Shown here piece by piece: positions 8,113 to 17,005 of a stretch of DNA of 64,000 nucleotides. Source of the DNA: Aquincola tertiaricarbonis (GTDB taxonomy: Bacteria; Pseudomonadota; Gammaproteobacteria; Burkholderiales; Burkholderiaceae_C); assembly GCF_000969605.1 (NCBI RefSeq), contig NZ_KQ033892.1, positions 62,001 to 126,000 on the forward strand. Reading direction: 5' to 3'. Position 1 is the stretch's first letter. Every line of letters begins with the position of its first letter. Under the pieces are notes generated by a model. The model did no database searches. It saw nothing but the letters and a program-made list of their open reading frames with translations, and was not told the origin of the DNA. The position numbers and the translations under genes were made by a program.

Positions 8113-9207
8113 ATGAGCGCCCCTGACACCACCTTCAACGGCACGCGGCCCGTGTCCGCCGCCCATGCCTTCGATGTCGACCGGCTCGACGCCTACCTGC
8201 GCCAGCACATCGCCGGCTATGCGGGCGGCACCCAGGTGGAGCAGTTCAATGGCGGGCAGAGCAACCCCACCTTCAAGCTCGGCACCGCCGACGGCCGGCA
8301 GTACGTGCTGCGGCGCAAGCCGCCCGGCGTGCTGCTGCCCTCGGCCCATGCGGTGGACCGCGAATACCGCGTGATCCGGGCGCTGGCCGGCACCGAGGTG
8401 CCGGTGGCGCCGGCCCACCTGCTGTGCGAGGACACCGAGGTCATCGGCTCGATGTTCTACGTGATGGACTGCGTGGAGGGCCGCATCCTCTGGGACCCGC
8501 AGCTGCCCGGCATGGCGCCGGCCGAGCGGACCGCGCTGTACGACGAACTCAACCGCGTGATGGCGGCGCTGCACCGGGTCGATCCGGCGGCGGTGGGCCT
8601 GGCCGACCACGGCAAGCCCGGCCGCTACCTCGAACGGCAGATCGACCGCTGGAGCCGGCAGTACCGCGCTTCCGAGACCGAGAAGATCGAGGCCGCCGAC
8701 GCGCTGATCGACTGGCTGCCGCGCCACCTGCCGACGGCGGACGAAACGCCGCGCATCGTGCACGGCGACTTCCGCATCGACAACGTGATCTTCCATCCCA
8801 CCGAGCCGCGCGTGCTGGCGGTGCTGGACTGGGAGCTGTCCACGCTGGGCGACCCGCTGGCCGACTTCGCCTACCACTGCATGACCTGGCACATGCCCGG
8901 CGGCGCCACCCGCGGCCTGGCCGGCGTGGACCTGGCCGCGCTCGGCATCCCCACCGAGGCAGACTACCTGCAGCGCTACCTGCAGCGCACCGGCCATCCG
9001 CAGGCGGTGAGCCCGGCGGTGTGGGGCTACTACCTGGTGTTCAACATGTTCCGGCTGGTGGGCATCCTGCAGGGCGTGATGGCGCGGGCGCTGCAGGGCA
9101 ATGCTTCGAACACGCGCGCGCTGGAAGCCGGCCGACGCGCCCGGCCGATGGCCGAACAGGCCTGGGCGATGGCACGGCAGCTGGACGCAGCCCGGGGCCG
9201 CCCATGA
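8113..9207 (+). CDS. APH/ACAD10-like phosphotransferase
   Basis: This 364-residue protein is of the aminoglycoside-phosphotransferase superfamily, in the branch found beside or fused to acyl-CoA dehydrogenases (ACAD10/11-like). The kinase motifs are IVHGDFRIDNVIFHP (catalytic loop) and VLDWELSTLGDPLADFAY (metal-binding Asp). It precedes the acyl-CoA synthetase with a four-base ATGA overlap, so both probably act in one fatty- or hydroxy-acid route, as known for ACAD10/11 with 4-hydroxy acids. Antibiotic resistance is unlikely in this context. Confidence 0.82.
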   Translation: MSAPDTTFNGTRPVSAAHAFDVDRLDAYLRQHIAGYAGGTQVEQFNGGQSNPTFKLGTADGRQYVLRRKPPGVLLPSAHAVDREYRVIRALAGTEVPVAPAHLLCEDTEVIGSMFYVMDCVEGRILWDPQLPGMAPAERTALYDELNRVMAALHRVDPAAVGLADHGKPGRYLERQIDRWSRQYRASETEKIEAADALIDWLPRHLPTADETPRIVHGDFRIDNVIFHPTEPRVLAVLDWELSTLGDPLADFAYHCMTWHMPGGATRGLAGVDLAALGIPTEADYLQRYLQRTGHPQAVSPAVWGYYLVFNMFRLVGILQGVMARALQGNASNTRALEAGRRARPMAEQAWAMARQLDAARGRP

Positions 9208-10928
9208 GCAGCGAGGCAGCGGCTCATCGCTTCTGGCCGCCGGGGCTGCCGCGTCACCTGACGCTGCCGCGCACCAACCTGTGGTTCAACGTGGAGGTGT
9301 CGGCCGCGCGCTACCCCGACAAGCCCTTCCTGCTGTTCTACGACACGCCGCTGAGCTTCGCGGACTTCAAGCAGGAAGCCGAGGACCTGGCCGGCCACCT
9401 GCAGCAGGTGTGCAACGTGCAGCGCGGCGACCGCGTGCTGCTGGACATGCAGAACAGCCCGCAATGGGCGCTGGCCTTCTACGCCATCCTGCGCGCCGAC
9501 GCGGTGGTGGTGCCGGTGAATCCGATGAACCGCAGCGAGGAGCTGCGCCACTACGTGCACGACAGCGGCGCCCGCGTGGCCTTCGTCGCGCAGGACCTGC
9601 TGGCCGAGCTGCTGCCGCACCTGCGCAGCGGCGAAGGCAGCCTGCAGCATGTGGTGGTGGCCACCTACAGCGACCACCTGAAGCAGCCCACCGACCTGCC
9701 GGTGCCGGCCTTCGTCAGCGCCCCGCGCAGCGTGCCGGCCCTGCCCGGCGTGCACGGCTGGCAGGCGGCGGTGCAGGCGGCGCACCGGCCCGGAACGCTG
9801 CACAACGGCCCCGACGACCTGTGCGTGATGCCCTACACCTCGGGCACCACCGGCCACCCGAAGGGCTGCATGCACACCCACGCCACGGTGATGAGCACGC
9901 TGGTGGGTGGGGTGCAGTGGTTCGGCCGCACGCAGGACACGGTGTACCTCGGCGTGCTGCCCTACTTCCACGTCACCGGCATGGCCGGCGGGCTGAACAG
10001 CCCGATGTTCAGCGGCGCCACCGTGGTGGTGCTGCCGCGCTGGGACCGCGAGGCCGCGGGCCGCTGCATCGAGCGCTACCGCGTCTCGGTCTGGCAGGTG
10101 ATCTCCACCATGATGATCGACTTCCTGTCGCAGCCCGACGTGGAGCGCTTCGACCTCGGCAGCCTGCAGGGCATCCGGGGCGGCGGGGCGGCCATGCCGG
10201 CGGCCATCGTGGCCAAGCTCAAGGCCTTGACCGGCCTCGACTACGTGGAGGGCTACGGCATGTCGGAGACGATCGCCGCCACCCACATCAACCCGCCGCA
10301 CCGGCCGAAGCCGCAGTGCCTGGGCATCCCGGTGTTCGACGTGGATGCGCGGCTGGTCGACCCCGCCACGCTGGCCCCGGTGGCGCCGGGCGAGGTGGGG
10401 GAGATCGTGGTGCACGGCCCGCAGGTGATGCAGGGCTACTGGAATGCGCCGCAGGCCAACGAGTCCACCTTCATCGAGATCGACGGCAAGCGCTTCCTGC
10501 GCACCGGCGACCTGGCCCGCATCGACGACGAGGGCTACTGGTTCATGGTCGACCGGCTCAAGCGCATGATCAATGCGGCCGGCTTCAAGGTGTGGCCGGC
10601 CGAGGTGGAGGCGCTGATGTACCAGCACCCCGACATCCAGGAAGCCTGCGTCATCGGCACCGTGGACGAGCGGCGCGGCGAATCGGTGAAGGCGCTGGTG
10701 GTGCTCAAGCCCGCGGCGCGCGGCCAGGTGAGCGAGCAGCAGGTGGCCGACTGGTGCCGCCAGCACATGGCGGCCTACAAGGCACCGAAGGTGGTGGCGT
10801 TCGTCGATGCGCTGCCCAAGTCGGGCACGGGCAAGGTGCAGTGGCGGGCGCTGCAGGAACAGGAGCGGGCCGACGCGGCCGCACCGGCGTCCACCTCGGC
10901 TCAGGGGCAGGGCCGCACGTCGAACTGA
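9204..10928 (+). CDS. AMP-dependent acyl-CoA synthetase
   Basis: This 574-residue ANL-superfamily enzyme activates a carboxylic acid to its CoA thioester through an acyl-AMP. The P-loop-like motif YTSGTTGHPKG, the motif GYGMSET and the hinge/C-terminal segments (TGDLARIDDEGYWFMVDRLKRMINAAGFKVWPAEVE, and PKSGTGKVQWRAL with the catalytic Lys) are all present. The size and the phrase FNVEVSAARYPDKPFLLFYDT suggest a medium- or long-chain fatty-acid ligase. It is coupled to the upstream phosphotransferase, and its 3' end overlaps the convergent gene at 10901 by 28 bp. Confidence 0.88.
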   Translation: MSSEAAAHRFWPPGLPRHLTLPRTNLWFNVEVSAARYPDKPFLLFYDTPLSFADFKQEAEDLAGHLQQVCNVQRGDRVLLDMQNSPQWALAFYAILRADAVVVPVNPMNRSEELRHYVHDSGARVAFVAQDLLAELLPHLRSGEGSLQHVVVATYSDHLKQPTDLPVPAFVSAPRSVPALPGVHGWQAAVQAAHRPGTLHNGPDDLCVMPYTSGTTGHPKGCMHTHATVMSTLVGGVQWFGRTQDTVYLGVLPYFHVTGMAGGLNSPMFSGATVVVLPRWDREAAGRCIERYRVSVWQVISTMMIDFLSQPDVERFDLGSLQGIRGGGAAMPAAIVAKLKALTGLDYVEGYGMSETIAATHINPPHRPKPQCLGIPVFDVDARLVDPATLAPVAPGEVGEIVVHGPQVMQGYWNAPQANESTFIEIDGKRFLRTGDLARIDDEGYWFMVDRLKRMINAAGFKVWPAEVEALMYQHPDIQEACVIGTVDERRGESVKALVVLKPAARGQVSEQQVADWCRQHMAAYKAPKVVAFVDALPKSGTGKVQWRALQEQERADAAAPASTSAQGQGRTSN

Positions 10929-11335
10929 AACGGCGCTTCGCCGCGCCGGCAGCGCCAGGACTTCTTCATCTCGGTGACCTGCCAGCCGCCGGCCGACGTG
11001 CGGGCAAGCGCCAGCTCCAGCCGCTGCGTGTGCACCGCATCGTCGAGCAGGCCGTCGCGGAGGATGACCACGCGCGACACCGAAGGCGATTCAGGCGTGT
11101 CATGCGTCTGCACGATCACCTGCCGCAGGCCCTCGAAGGTGCCGGCGACATGCAAGGCCGCGTCCAGCGCCGACACCATCGAAGCGGCAGGCGGCATCCG
11201 GGCCTGGTACTGCGATGCCGGCACCACCACGCTGGCCACCACCGGCAGGTCGATGAGCGCGGACGGCCCGGATGCCCATGCGGGCGCAGCGGCCCCGAGT
11301 GCCAGGCAGATGGCGTGGCGGATCATGGTCATCAC
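10901..11335 (-). CDS. Hypothetical secreted protein
   Basis: I do not recognise this 144-residue protein. It has a convincing N-terminal signal peptide (hydrophobic ICLALGAAAPAWA, cleavage after AWA-SG), followed by a small soluble domain containing two cysteines near its C-terminus (SWRCRRG and VRPCP) that could form a disulfide. Its last 28 bp overlap the acyl-CoA synthetase in opposite orientation. It lies just downstream of another secreted-protein gene on the same strand (gap about 20 bp), and the two are probably cotranscribed. Confidence 0.6.
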   Translation of the reverse strand: MMTMIRHAICLALGAAAPAWASGPSALIDLPVVASVVVPASQYQARMPPAASMVSALDAALHVAGTFEGLRQVIVQTHDTPESPSVSRVVILRDGLLDDAVHTQRLELALARTSAGGWQVTEMKKSWRCRRGEAPFQFDVRPCP

Positions 11336-11355
11336 ATTCGGCGCTCGGGCCGCAT

Positions 11356-12096
11356 TCAGCCGCCGGTGAGCAAGGCGTCGGGCAGCTCGTAGCGCTCGTC
11401 GTTGCCGACGCGCACGGTGGTCACGTCGCCCTGCCGGCTGGCCGACAGCGGCTGCGCCGAGTCACTGGCCACCGGCTTGCCTTGCATGAAGAGCAGGGTG
11501 CGCGCCATGTCGTTGGCGGCGCCACGCAGCTCCACGGTGGCGGTGCCGTCGCGCCCGCGCCGGATCACGCCCGCCTGGCACTGCGCGTCGGCGGCGGACC
11601 CCGGCATCCGGCAGGGCACGGTGGCGGTGGCATGGAAGCGGGTGCCCGGCACCAGCGCATCCTGCGCGCCGGCCAGCGGCGGCAGCGGCTGCCCGTTGAC
11701 GCCCAGCTGCAGCGTGAACGCCGCCCGCTCGTTGCGCCGCGCCGCGCTGCGCACCAGGTAGACCTGCACCCGGTACAGCCCGTCGGCCGGCAGCAGCACG
11801 CGGGCATCGGCACCCTGCAAGCTGCCGATGAACAGGGCCTCCATCGCGCCCGGGGCGCTGATGTTGAAGTTGAGCGAGGCGCTCTTGGCAGACAAGGTGG
11901 CCGACAGCGTCTGGCCCGCGCGCGCATCCACCACGAAGGTGGCATCGGCATCGCCTTGAACGCTGCCGCGCAGCTGGGTCGTGGTTTGGCCGGCTGCGAA
12001 ATGCACCGCGGGGCCGGCGCCATCGGCGGCCTCCGTGGCCAGGGGCACCTGGACGCCCAGCACGACAAAGGCAGCGAAGTGGGTCAGGCGGTTCAT
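11356..12096 (-). CDS. Periplasmic protein with PliG-like/DNA breaking-rejoining-like domain
   Basis: This 246-residue exported protein has a signal peptide ending near ATEA-A. The segment from about residue 30 to 135 (HFAAGQTTTQLRGSVQGDADATFVVDARAGQ ... EALFIGS ... LPADGLYRVQVYLVRSAARRNE) matches a conserved periplasmic family annotated as inhibitors of g-type lysozyme or as DNA breaking-rejoining-like proteins. The C-terminal half is not recognised. The start at 12096 gives the signal peptide. It is probably cotranscribed with the secreted protein at 10901. Confidence 0.65.
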   Translation of the reverse strand: MNRLTHFAAFVVLGVQVPLATEAADGAGPAVHFAAGQTTTQLRGSVQGDADATFVVDARAGQTLSATLSAKSASLNFNISAPGAMEALFIGSLQGADARVLLPADGLYRVQVYLVRSAARRNERAAFTLQLGVNGQPLPPLAGAQDALVPGTRFHATATVPCRMPGSAADAQCQAGVIRRGRDGTATVELRGAANDMARTLLFMQGKPVASDSAQPLSASRQGDVTTVRVGNDERYELPDALLTGG

Positions 12097-12392
12097 GGGC
12101 AGAGCTCGCAGGTGGCCCACGACAGGGCGGCCGGCCGATTGTGGCGCGCAAGCGCTGCTGGCGCGCCGGTGACGGGCAGCAGAGAATCCGGCGCCCTCAC
12201 ATGCGCAAGAGCAAGGCCTTGGCAGTACCGCCCCCCATCTGGATCGAAGCCTCGCGCTTCGATGACGTTCACGATCCCGACTACCGGGCCGCATTGCTGG
12301 CGCAGGGCGTGAATCCGCTGTCGCAGCGCGCGTCGGCGGCAGGCCCTTGTCGATGGCCTTGATGGCGCTGGCCGGGCACCGGTGAACAGCAT

Positions 12393-12617
12393 GTGCAGAT
12401 GCCTTCGGGCGCCAGCCTGCTGAGTATTCAACTGCAGGACGGACTGCCCCAGCTGTGGGCGGCCTGCGACCCCGGGGCCGCCAAGGTGCTGCGCCGCATC
12501 GCCGCCTTCGGCACCGGCGACGACATGGCCCTCACGGCCGATGCGCGCTACATCGGTACCCTGCAGGTGGGCTACGCCGTGCTGCACTACTTCGACCTCG
12601 GCGAACGCCTGCGCTGA
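12393..12617 (+). pseudogene. DUF7352-like fragment, probably missing its N-terminus
   Basis: The 74 codons from a GTG at 12393 read MQMPSGASLLSIQLQDGLPQLWAACDP and end IGTLQVGYAVLHYFDLGER, which resembles a small phage- and plasmid-associated family of unknown function (DUF7352). The family usually starts with about 15 more residues. Here the frame is closed by TGA at 12360, so those residues are missing or out of frame. No good Shine-Dalgarno is seen. A short intact variant cannot be excluded. Confidence 0.4.
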
Positions 12618-12671
12618 GCGGTGCGGGTCCGGCGATTGCCGGCGGCTTCCTTCCCATCCCCCGGAGCCGCC

Positions 12672-13745
12672 ATGCCCACCCCCGACGCCGCCTCATCCGC
12701 CCCACATTCCCCACCGCCCGCGCGCCCGGCCGGCTATGCCGTCGTGGGCCTGGGCCAGCTCACGCTGGAAGAGATCCTGCCGGCCTTTGCGCTGTGCACC
12801 CATGCGCGGCCGGTGGCGCTGGTGAGCGGGGACCGGGGCAAGGCGCTGCCGGTGGCGCGTGAGCACGGCATTGCCGAGGACCATGTGCTGGACTACGAGC
12901 ACTTCGGCGACCTGGCCGGCCTGGCCGACGTGGACGTCGTCTACATCGTGCTGCCCAACCACCTGCATGCCGAGTACACGCTCAAGGCCTTCCAGGCGGG
13001 CAAGCATGTGCTGTGCGAAAAGCCGATGGCCGTCACGGCCGAGGAATGCCAGCGCATGATGGACGCGGCCCGCGCGGCCGACCGCCAGCTCATGATCGCC
13101 TACCGGCTGCACCACGAGCCCTTCAACCAGCGCATGGCCGCGCTGTGCCAGGAAGAAGCGCTCGGGCGGGTGAAGACCATCATGGCCAGCAACTGCCAGG
13201 TGACGAAGGCGCCGGACATCCGGCTGCAGGCCGGCAAGGGCGGCGGCCCGGTGAGCGATACCGGCATCTACTGCATCAACGCCTGCCGCATGGTCACCGG
13301 CGAGGAGCCGGAATCCGCGGTGGCCCTGGCCCACCAGCCGAAGGACAACCCCGACTTCGCCGAGGTGCCCGAAAGCGTGGCCTTCCTGCTGCGCTATCCC
13401 TCGGGCGTGATCGCGCATTGCGAGACCAGCTTCGGCGCCGCCGAAAGCCGGCACCTGCGGGTGCATTGCGCCGACGGCTTCATCGACATGGAAGCCGCCT
13501 TCTCCTACCAGGGCCAGCGACTGCAGCTGCGCCGCGGCAGCCCCACCAGCGGCCCGGCCAGCACCGAGGAACTGCTGTTGAAGCCGGTGAACCACTTCGC
13601 GGCCGAGATGGACTACTTCGCGGCCTGCGCGCTGGCCAACCAGCCGCCGCGCACCGATGGCGAGATGGGCCTGGCCGACGTGCGCATCATCGACGCCATC
13701 GAGCAGTCGCTGCGCGAAGGCGGCGTGGTGCGGCTGCAGGCCTGA
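12672..13745 (+). CDS. Gfo/Idh/MocA-family NAD(P)-dependent oxidoreductase
   Basis: This 357-residue protein has an N-terminal Rossmann fold (YAVVGLGQLTLEEILPAF) and the hallmark EKP motif (HVLCEKPMAVTAEEC). A GFO/IDH-type C-terminal domain contains the substrate-site segment GGGPVSDTGIYCINACR. The VGLGQLTLEEILPAF segment resembles glucose-fructose oxidoreductases, so a sugar substrate is likely but not proven. The ATG at 12672 follows GGAG by about five bases. It appears to be a single-gene unit. No Tat leader is seen, so the protein should be cytosolic, unlike Zymomonas GFOR. Confidence 0.85.
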   Translation: MPTPDAASSAPHSPPPARPAGYAVVGLGQLTLEEILPAFALCTHARPVALVSGDRGKALPVAREHGIAEDHVLDYEHFGDLAGLADVDVVYIVLPNHLHAEYTLKAFQAGKHVLCEKPMAVTAEECQRMMDAARAADRQLMIAYRLHHEPFNQRMAALCQEEALGRVKTIMASNCQVTKAPDIRLQAGKGGGPVSDTGIYCINACRMVTGEEPESAVALAHQPKDNPDFAEVPESVAFLLRYPSGVIAHCETSFGAAESRHLRVHCADGFIDMEAAFSYQGQRLQLRRGSPTSGPASTEELLLKPVNHFAAEMDYFAACALANQPPRTDGEMGLADVRIIDAIEQSLREGGVVRLQA

Positions 13746-13755
13746 AGGCGTTCGA

Positions 13756-14205
13756 TCAGCGCGCCACCGCGGGCCGCACGCAGGCCAGGTCGCCTTCCGG
13801 GCAGTTGACGGTGGCGGCCAGCGCCGCGGCACGCTCGCGCGTCATGCGGGCCGCACATTGCCACTGCAGCATGGGCTGCGCACTGCCACCGGCGGCGGCG
13901 CCGCTTTCGAAGGCACAGGCCTCGGTGCGGAACTGCAGCCAGGCCTTTTGCACCTTGCGCATTCCGTCGCGCTGCGAACCGGCCCAGCCCTGCTGCACCC
14001 GTTGCAGCGTGGCGGCCAGCTCGGCCTGCGCCAGCAGGAAGTCTTCGTACGCACACGCATTGAGCTGAGCCTGCGTGACGGGCCGGTTGCAGTCGCCGGG
14101 CGCGGCGGCCGGTGGTGCGGGTTGCGCGAGCGCACCGCCCGCGGCCAGCAGCCAGGCGGCCGCCAGCGCGCCGGCACGGGCGGCAAGGGAAGGTGACGGG
14201 TTCAT
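13756..14205 (-). CDS. Secreted DUF1311/LprI-like protein
   Basis: This protein of about 149 residues has a signal peptide (AGALAAAWLLAAGGALAQ) and a domain with paired cysteines (GDCNRPVTQAQLNACAYEDFLLAQAELAATL ... AWLQFRTEACAFES). The pattern matches DUF1311, found in the lysozyme inhibitor LprI and related envelope proteins. It is transcribed toward the oxidoreductase gene, with a 10-bp convergent gap. The start at 14205 is preferred because the signal peptide follows; a start at 14226 adds seven residues. Confidence 0.75.
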   Translation of the reverse strand: MNPSPSLAARAGALAAAWLLAAGGALAQPAPPAAAPGDCNRPVTQAQLNACAYEDFLLAQAELAATLQRVQQGWAGSQRDGMRKVQKAWLQFRTEACAFESGAAAGGSAQPMLQWQCAARMTRERAAALAATVNCPEGDLACVRPAVAR

Positions 14206-14357
14206 CGGCAGGGTGGCGGCATGCATGCGGCGATTGTGGGCCCGGCGCCTACACGGTTTTCGGACGGCGGTGGTTGCAGCCATGCCCGGCTGCCGCCAGC
14301 ATGCGCGCAGGCGTCGGTATGGTCCGTACGCCGCGCTGCCGCTGGGATGCCGCGACG

Positions 14358-14951
14358 ATGAAACTGCCCCGTTCCCCCTCCCCCTTCCTGCCCGTGCGCC
14401 CACCGCTGCGCAAGCGCCACATCGCTGCCGCCGGCCTGGTGCTGGGCGCCTGCGTGCTGCTGGCCGCCTGCCAGAGCACGCCCACGCGCCCGCCGCTGGC
14501 CGTTGCGCCGTCGCTGGACATCGACCGCTACATGGGCGACTGGTACGTGATCGCGGTGATTCCCACCTGGCCGGAGCGCAACGCCTACGACGCGGTGGAG
14601 CGCTACGAGCGCCGGCCCGACGGCAAGATCGCCACCACCTTCACCTTCCGCGACGGCGGCCACGACGAGCCGCTGAAGACCATGCGCCCGGTGGGCACCG
14701 TGCTGCCGGGCACCAGCAACGCCATCTGGACGATGCAGTTCCTGTGGCCCTTCGAGGCCGACTACCGGATCATGCACATCGACCCCGCCTACAAGGAAGT
14801 GGTGGTGGGCCGCGAGAAGCGCGACTACGTGTGGATCATGTCCCGCACGCCCACCATGCCGGCCGCCGACCTGGAGCGCCTGACGCGCCTCGTGGCGGCG
14901 CAGGGCTATGACGTGGGCAAGCTGCGGCGGGTGCCGCAGCAGCCCCGCTGA
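14358..14951 (+). CDS. blc: Outer-membrane lipocalin Blc
   Basis: This bacterial lipocalin of about 197 residues has a lipoprotein signal with the lipobox LLAAC at about residue 38, directing outer-membrane anchoring. It carries the family's first conserved motif (DIDRYMGDWYVIAVIPTWPERN) and later strands ending YVWIMSRTPTMPAADLERL. Blc proteins bind fatty acids or lysophospholipids in envelope stress. The ATG at 14358 places the lipobox in the normal window. It is transcribed divergently from the DUF1311 gene and converges on livK with a 2-bp gap. Confidence 0.88.
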   Translation: MKLPRSPSPFLPVRPPLRKRHIAAAGLVLGACVLLAACQSTPTRPPLAVAPSLDIDRYMGDWYVIAVIPTWPERNAYDAVERYERRPDGKIATTFTFRDGGHDEPLKTMRPVGTVLPGTSNAIWTMQFLWPFEADYRIMHIDPAYKEVVVGREKRDYVWIMSRTPTMPAADLERLTRLVAAQGYDVGKLRRVPQQPR

Positions 14952-14953
14952 GC

Positions 14954-16120
14954 TCACTTCGCCGCGTTGAGCGTGCTGAGCTTCACTTCCTTGATCTTGC
15001 CGTTCTCCACCACGCCCACGCGCGTGTCGTTCACGGTGCCGCCCTTGTCGTCCACGCCGTCGAGCGTGCTGGGGTTGTTCAGCGCGGGCAAGGCCTTGAC
15101 CGCCTTGTCCATCTGCGCGCGGATGGCGGTGGCGTCGGTGGTGGTGCCGGCCAGCTTCATCGCGATGGCGGTGGCGTGCACGATGGTGTAGTTGTACGAG
15201 ACCTCGGAGCTGGGCGTGCGGCCGGGGTAGGTCTTGCGGAAGCGCTCGACGAAGCTCTTGGCGTCGGGGCTGGAATCCTCGGCCAGCGGCAGCACGCCGA
15301 TGGCGCCTTCCAGCATGCCGTAGCCGCCGGTCACGGCCGAGATCTCGTCCATCTTGGCCTGGTCGATGATGGCGAAGCCGCCCTTGAAGCCCAGCTCGCG
15401 GGCCTGCTTGACCACCAGCCCGGTGGGCTCGCTGGCGCCGCCGATGAACATCACGTCGGGCTTGGCCGCCAGCACGCGGCTCACGCCGCTGTAGAAGTCG
15501 GCCGCGCGGTTGTAGCTCATCGGGTTCTCGGCCACGATCTTGCCGCCCGCGGCTTCCCAGGCCGGCTTGAAGGCCGCCGTCCAGGCCTTGGCGTAGTCGT
15601 GGTCGGCATTGGCGATGGCCAGGTTCTTGCCGTACTTGCCCATGGTGTGCTTCACGAAGGGCTGCACATAGGCGGTGTACTCGGGCGGGATGCGGATCGT
15701 CAGCTTGTTGTTGCGCGCGGTGATCTGCGGCACGCTGCTGTAGGCCAGCACCATGTACTTCTGCGCCTCGTTCTGCGTCTGCAGCGCGAAGATGCCGCCC
15801 GAATGCGGCACCAGGATCGCGGGTGTCTTGCTTTCCTGCACCAGGCGCTGCGCATTGATGGCGGTCTCGCTGGGGTTGTACTTGTCGTCCAGCGCGACGA
15901 TCTCCAGCTTCACCTTCTTGCCGCCCACCTCCAGCCCCGCGGCATTGATCTCGGCCGCGGCCATCTGCATGCCGTCCAGCACGTTCTTGCCGTACAGCGC
16001 CGCGCCGCCGCTCAGCGGGCCCGAATAGCCAATCTTCACCACCTCCTGCGCCAAGGCGGAGGTGGCCGCCAGCGCCGCAGCGGCCACGGCAAGGAAGCGG
16101 AAGGTCGAGGTCTTGTGCAT
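14954..16120 (-). CDS. livK: Branched-chain-type ABC transporter substrate-binding protein
   Basis: This periplasmic type I binding protein of 388 residues has a signal peptide (FLAVAAAALAATSALAQ) and a mature start VVKIGYSGPLSGGAALYGKN typical of LivJ/LivK relatives. The ATG at 16120 follows GGAGA by about six bases. It is the last gene of a livH-livM-livG-livF-livK unit, separated from livF by 147 bp that include a palindromic repeat. In beta-proteobacteria such systems import amino acids, amides, urea or aromatic acids; the ligand here is unknown. Nearby GhrA, CoA ligase and SDR genes do not settle it. Confidence 0.87.
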   Translation of the reverse strand: MHKTSTFRFLAVAAAALAATSALAQEVVKIGYSGPLSGGAALYGKNVLDGMQMAAAEINAAGLEVGGKKVKLEIVALDDKYNPSETAINAQRLVQESKTPAILVPHSGGIFALQTQNEAQKYMVLAYSSVPQITARNNKLTIRIPPEYTAYVQPFVKHTMGKYGKNLAIANADHDYAKAWTAAFKPAWEAAGGKIVAENPMSYNRAADFYSGVSRVLAAKPDVMFIGGASEPTGLVVKQARELGFKGGFAIIDQAKMDEISAVTGGYGMLEGAIGVLPLAEDSSPDAKSFVERFRKTYPGRTPSSEVSYNYTIVHATAIAMKLAGTTTDATAIRAQMDKAVKALPALNNPSTLDGVDDKGGTVNDTRVGVVENGKIKEVKLSTLNAAK

Positions 16121-16223
16121 GCTTGTCTCCAAAAATCAGAACAGGAAAAACAGCGCCCGCCCCGCACGGCCAAAGGACCAAGCACGAGCCACGGATCCGG
16201 CTCCGCCGGTCCGTCGGCGAACG

Positions 16224-16262
16224 GCCCCCTTGGGGGGTAGCGAGCGCAGCGAGCTTGGGGGC
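16224..16262. repeat. Burkholderiales-type palindromic repeat
   Basis: An imperfect inverted repeat has outer arms GCCCCC and GGGGGC around a core AGCGAGCGCAGCGAGC. Repeats of this style are scattered between genes in Burkholderiales. Here it lies between livF and livK and could fold in the mRNA, attenuating or stabilising the transcript so that livK is expressed at a different level from the membrane components. The sequence is seen directly; the effect is inferred. Confidence 0.6.
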
Positions 16263-16267
16263 TTCAT

Positions 16268-17005
16268 CTACGCGCCGATGTAGGCGCGGCGCACTTCGTC
16301 GTTCTTCAAAAGCGTGTCGCGGTCGCCTTCCATCACGATGCGGCCGTTCTCGATCACATAGGCGCGGTCGGCGATCTTCAGCGCGGCATAGGCGTTCTGC
16401 TCGGCCAGGATCACGGTGGTGCCGCTGCGGTTGATGCGCTGGATCACCTCGAACACCTGCTTGACCACCAGCGGCGCCAAACCCAGCGAAGGCTCGTCCA
16501 GCAGCAGCGCCTGCGGCCGGCCCATCAGCGCGCGGCCGATGGCCACCATCTGCTGCTGCCCGCCGCTGAGGGAGCCAGCCGAATGGTGCTGCTTCTCCTT
16601 CAGGATGGGGAACAGCGCCATCACCTCGTCCAGCATCTTCTGGTTGCCCGCCTTGTCGCCGCGGTGCACGTAGGCGCCCAGGTTCAGGTTCTGCAGCACG
16701 CTCATCTGCGGAAACAGCTTGCGGCCCTCGGGGCACAGCACCAGCCCGCCCGCCACGATCTGCGAGGGCTTGCGGCCCACCAGCTCCTGGTTGCCGAAGC
16801 GGATGCTGCCGCCGCGGGCCTTGTGGATACCGCTGGTGGTCAGGAAGATGCTGCTCTTGCCCGCGCCGTTGGCGCCCAGCAGCACCACCAGCTCGCCCGG
16901 CTTGGCCTGCAGGCTCACGCCGTCCAGCGCGCGGAAGCTGCCGTAGTCCAGCGTCAGGTTCTCGATGACCAGGCCGGCGCCTGCGGTGTAGATGGCCTCA
17001 GACAT
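16268..17005 (-). CDS. livF: Branched-chain-type ABC transporter ATPase LivF
   Basis: This ATPase of about 245 residues has Walker A (LLGANGAGKSS), signature LSGGQQQMVAIGRAL, Walker B (LLLDEPSLGLAP) and the LivF-typical C-terminus ending VRRAYIGA. It pairs with LivG on the LivHM membrane core. The ATG at 17005 overlaps the livG stop by eight bases; an in-frame ATG at 17011 is an alternative. Translation is likely coupled to livG. Confidence 0.9.
   Translation of the reverse strand: MSEAIYTAGAGLVIENLTLDYGSFRALDGVSLQAKPGELVVLLGANGAGKSSIFLTTSGIHKARGGSIRFGNQELVGRKPSQIVAGGLVLCPEGRKLFPQMSVLQNLNLGAYVHRGDKAGNQKMLDEVMALFPILKEKQHHSAGSLSGGQQQMVAIGRALMGRPQALLLDEPSLGLAPLVVKQVFEVIQRINRSGTTVILAEQNAYAALKIADRAYVIENGRIVMEGDRDTLLKNDEVRRAYIGA

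Noticed and set aside
8424-9203. Long N-terminal extension in frame with the acyl-CoA synthetase
   Set aside because: It overlaps the phosphotransferase in another frame and has no recognisable sequence; the ATG at 9204 gives a full-length ligase.
8113-9207. Reading the APH-like proteins (here and at 47026) as antibiotic resistance genes
   Set aside because: Their contexts (acyl-CoA synthetase; universal stress genes) and branch-specific motifs point to metabolic or stress roles.
12201-12362. Short open frame starting MRKSKALAVPPPIWIEASRFDD
   Set aside because: Coding cannot be excluded, but it matches nothing I know, has no clear ribosome site and may be debris next to the DUF7352-like fragment.
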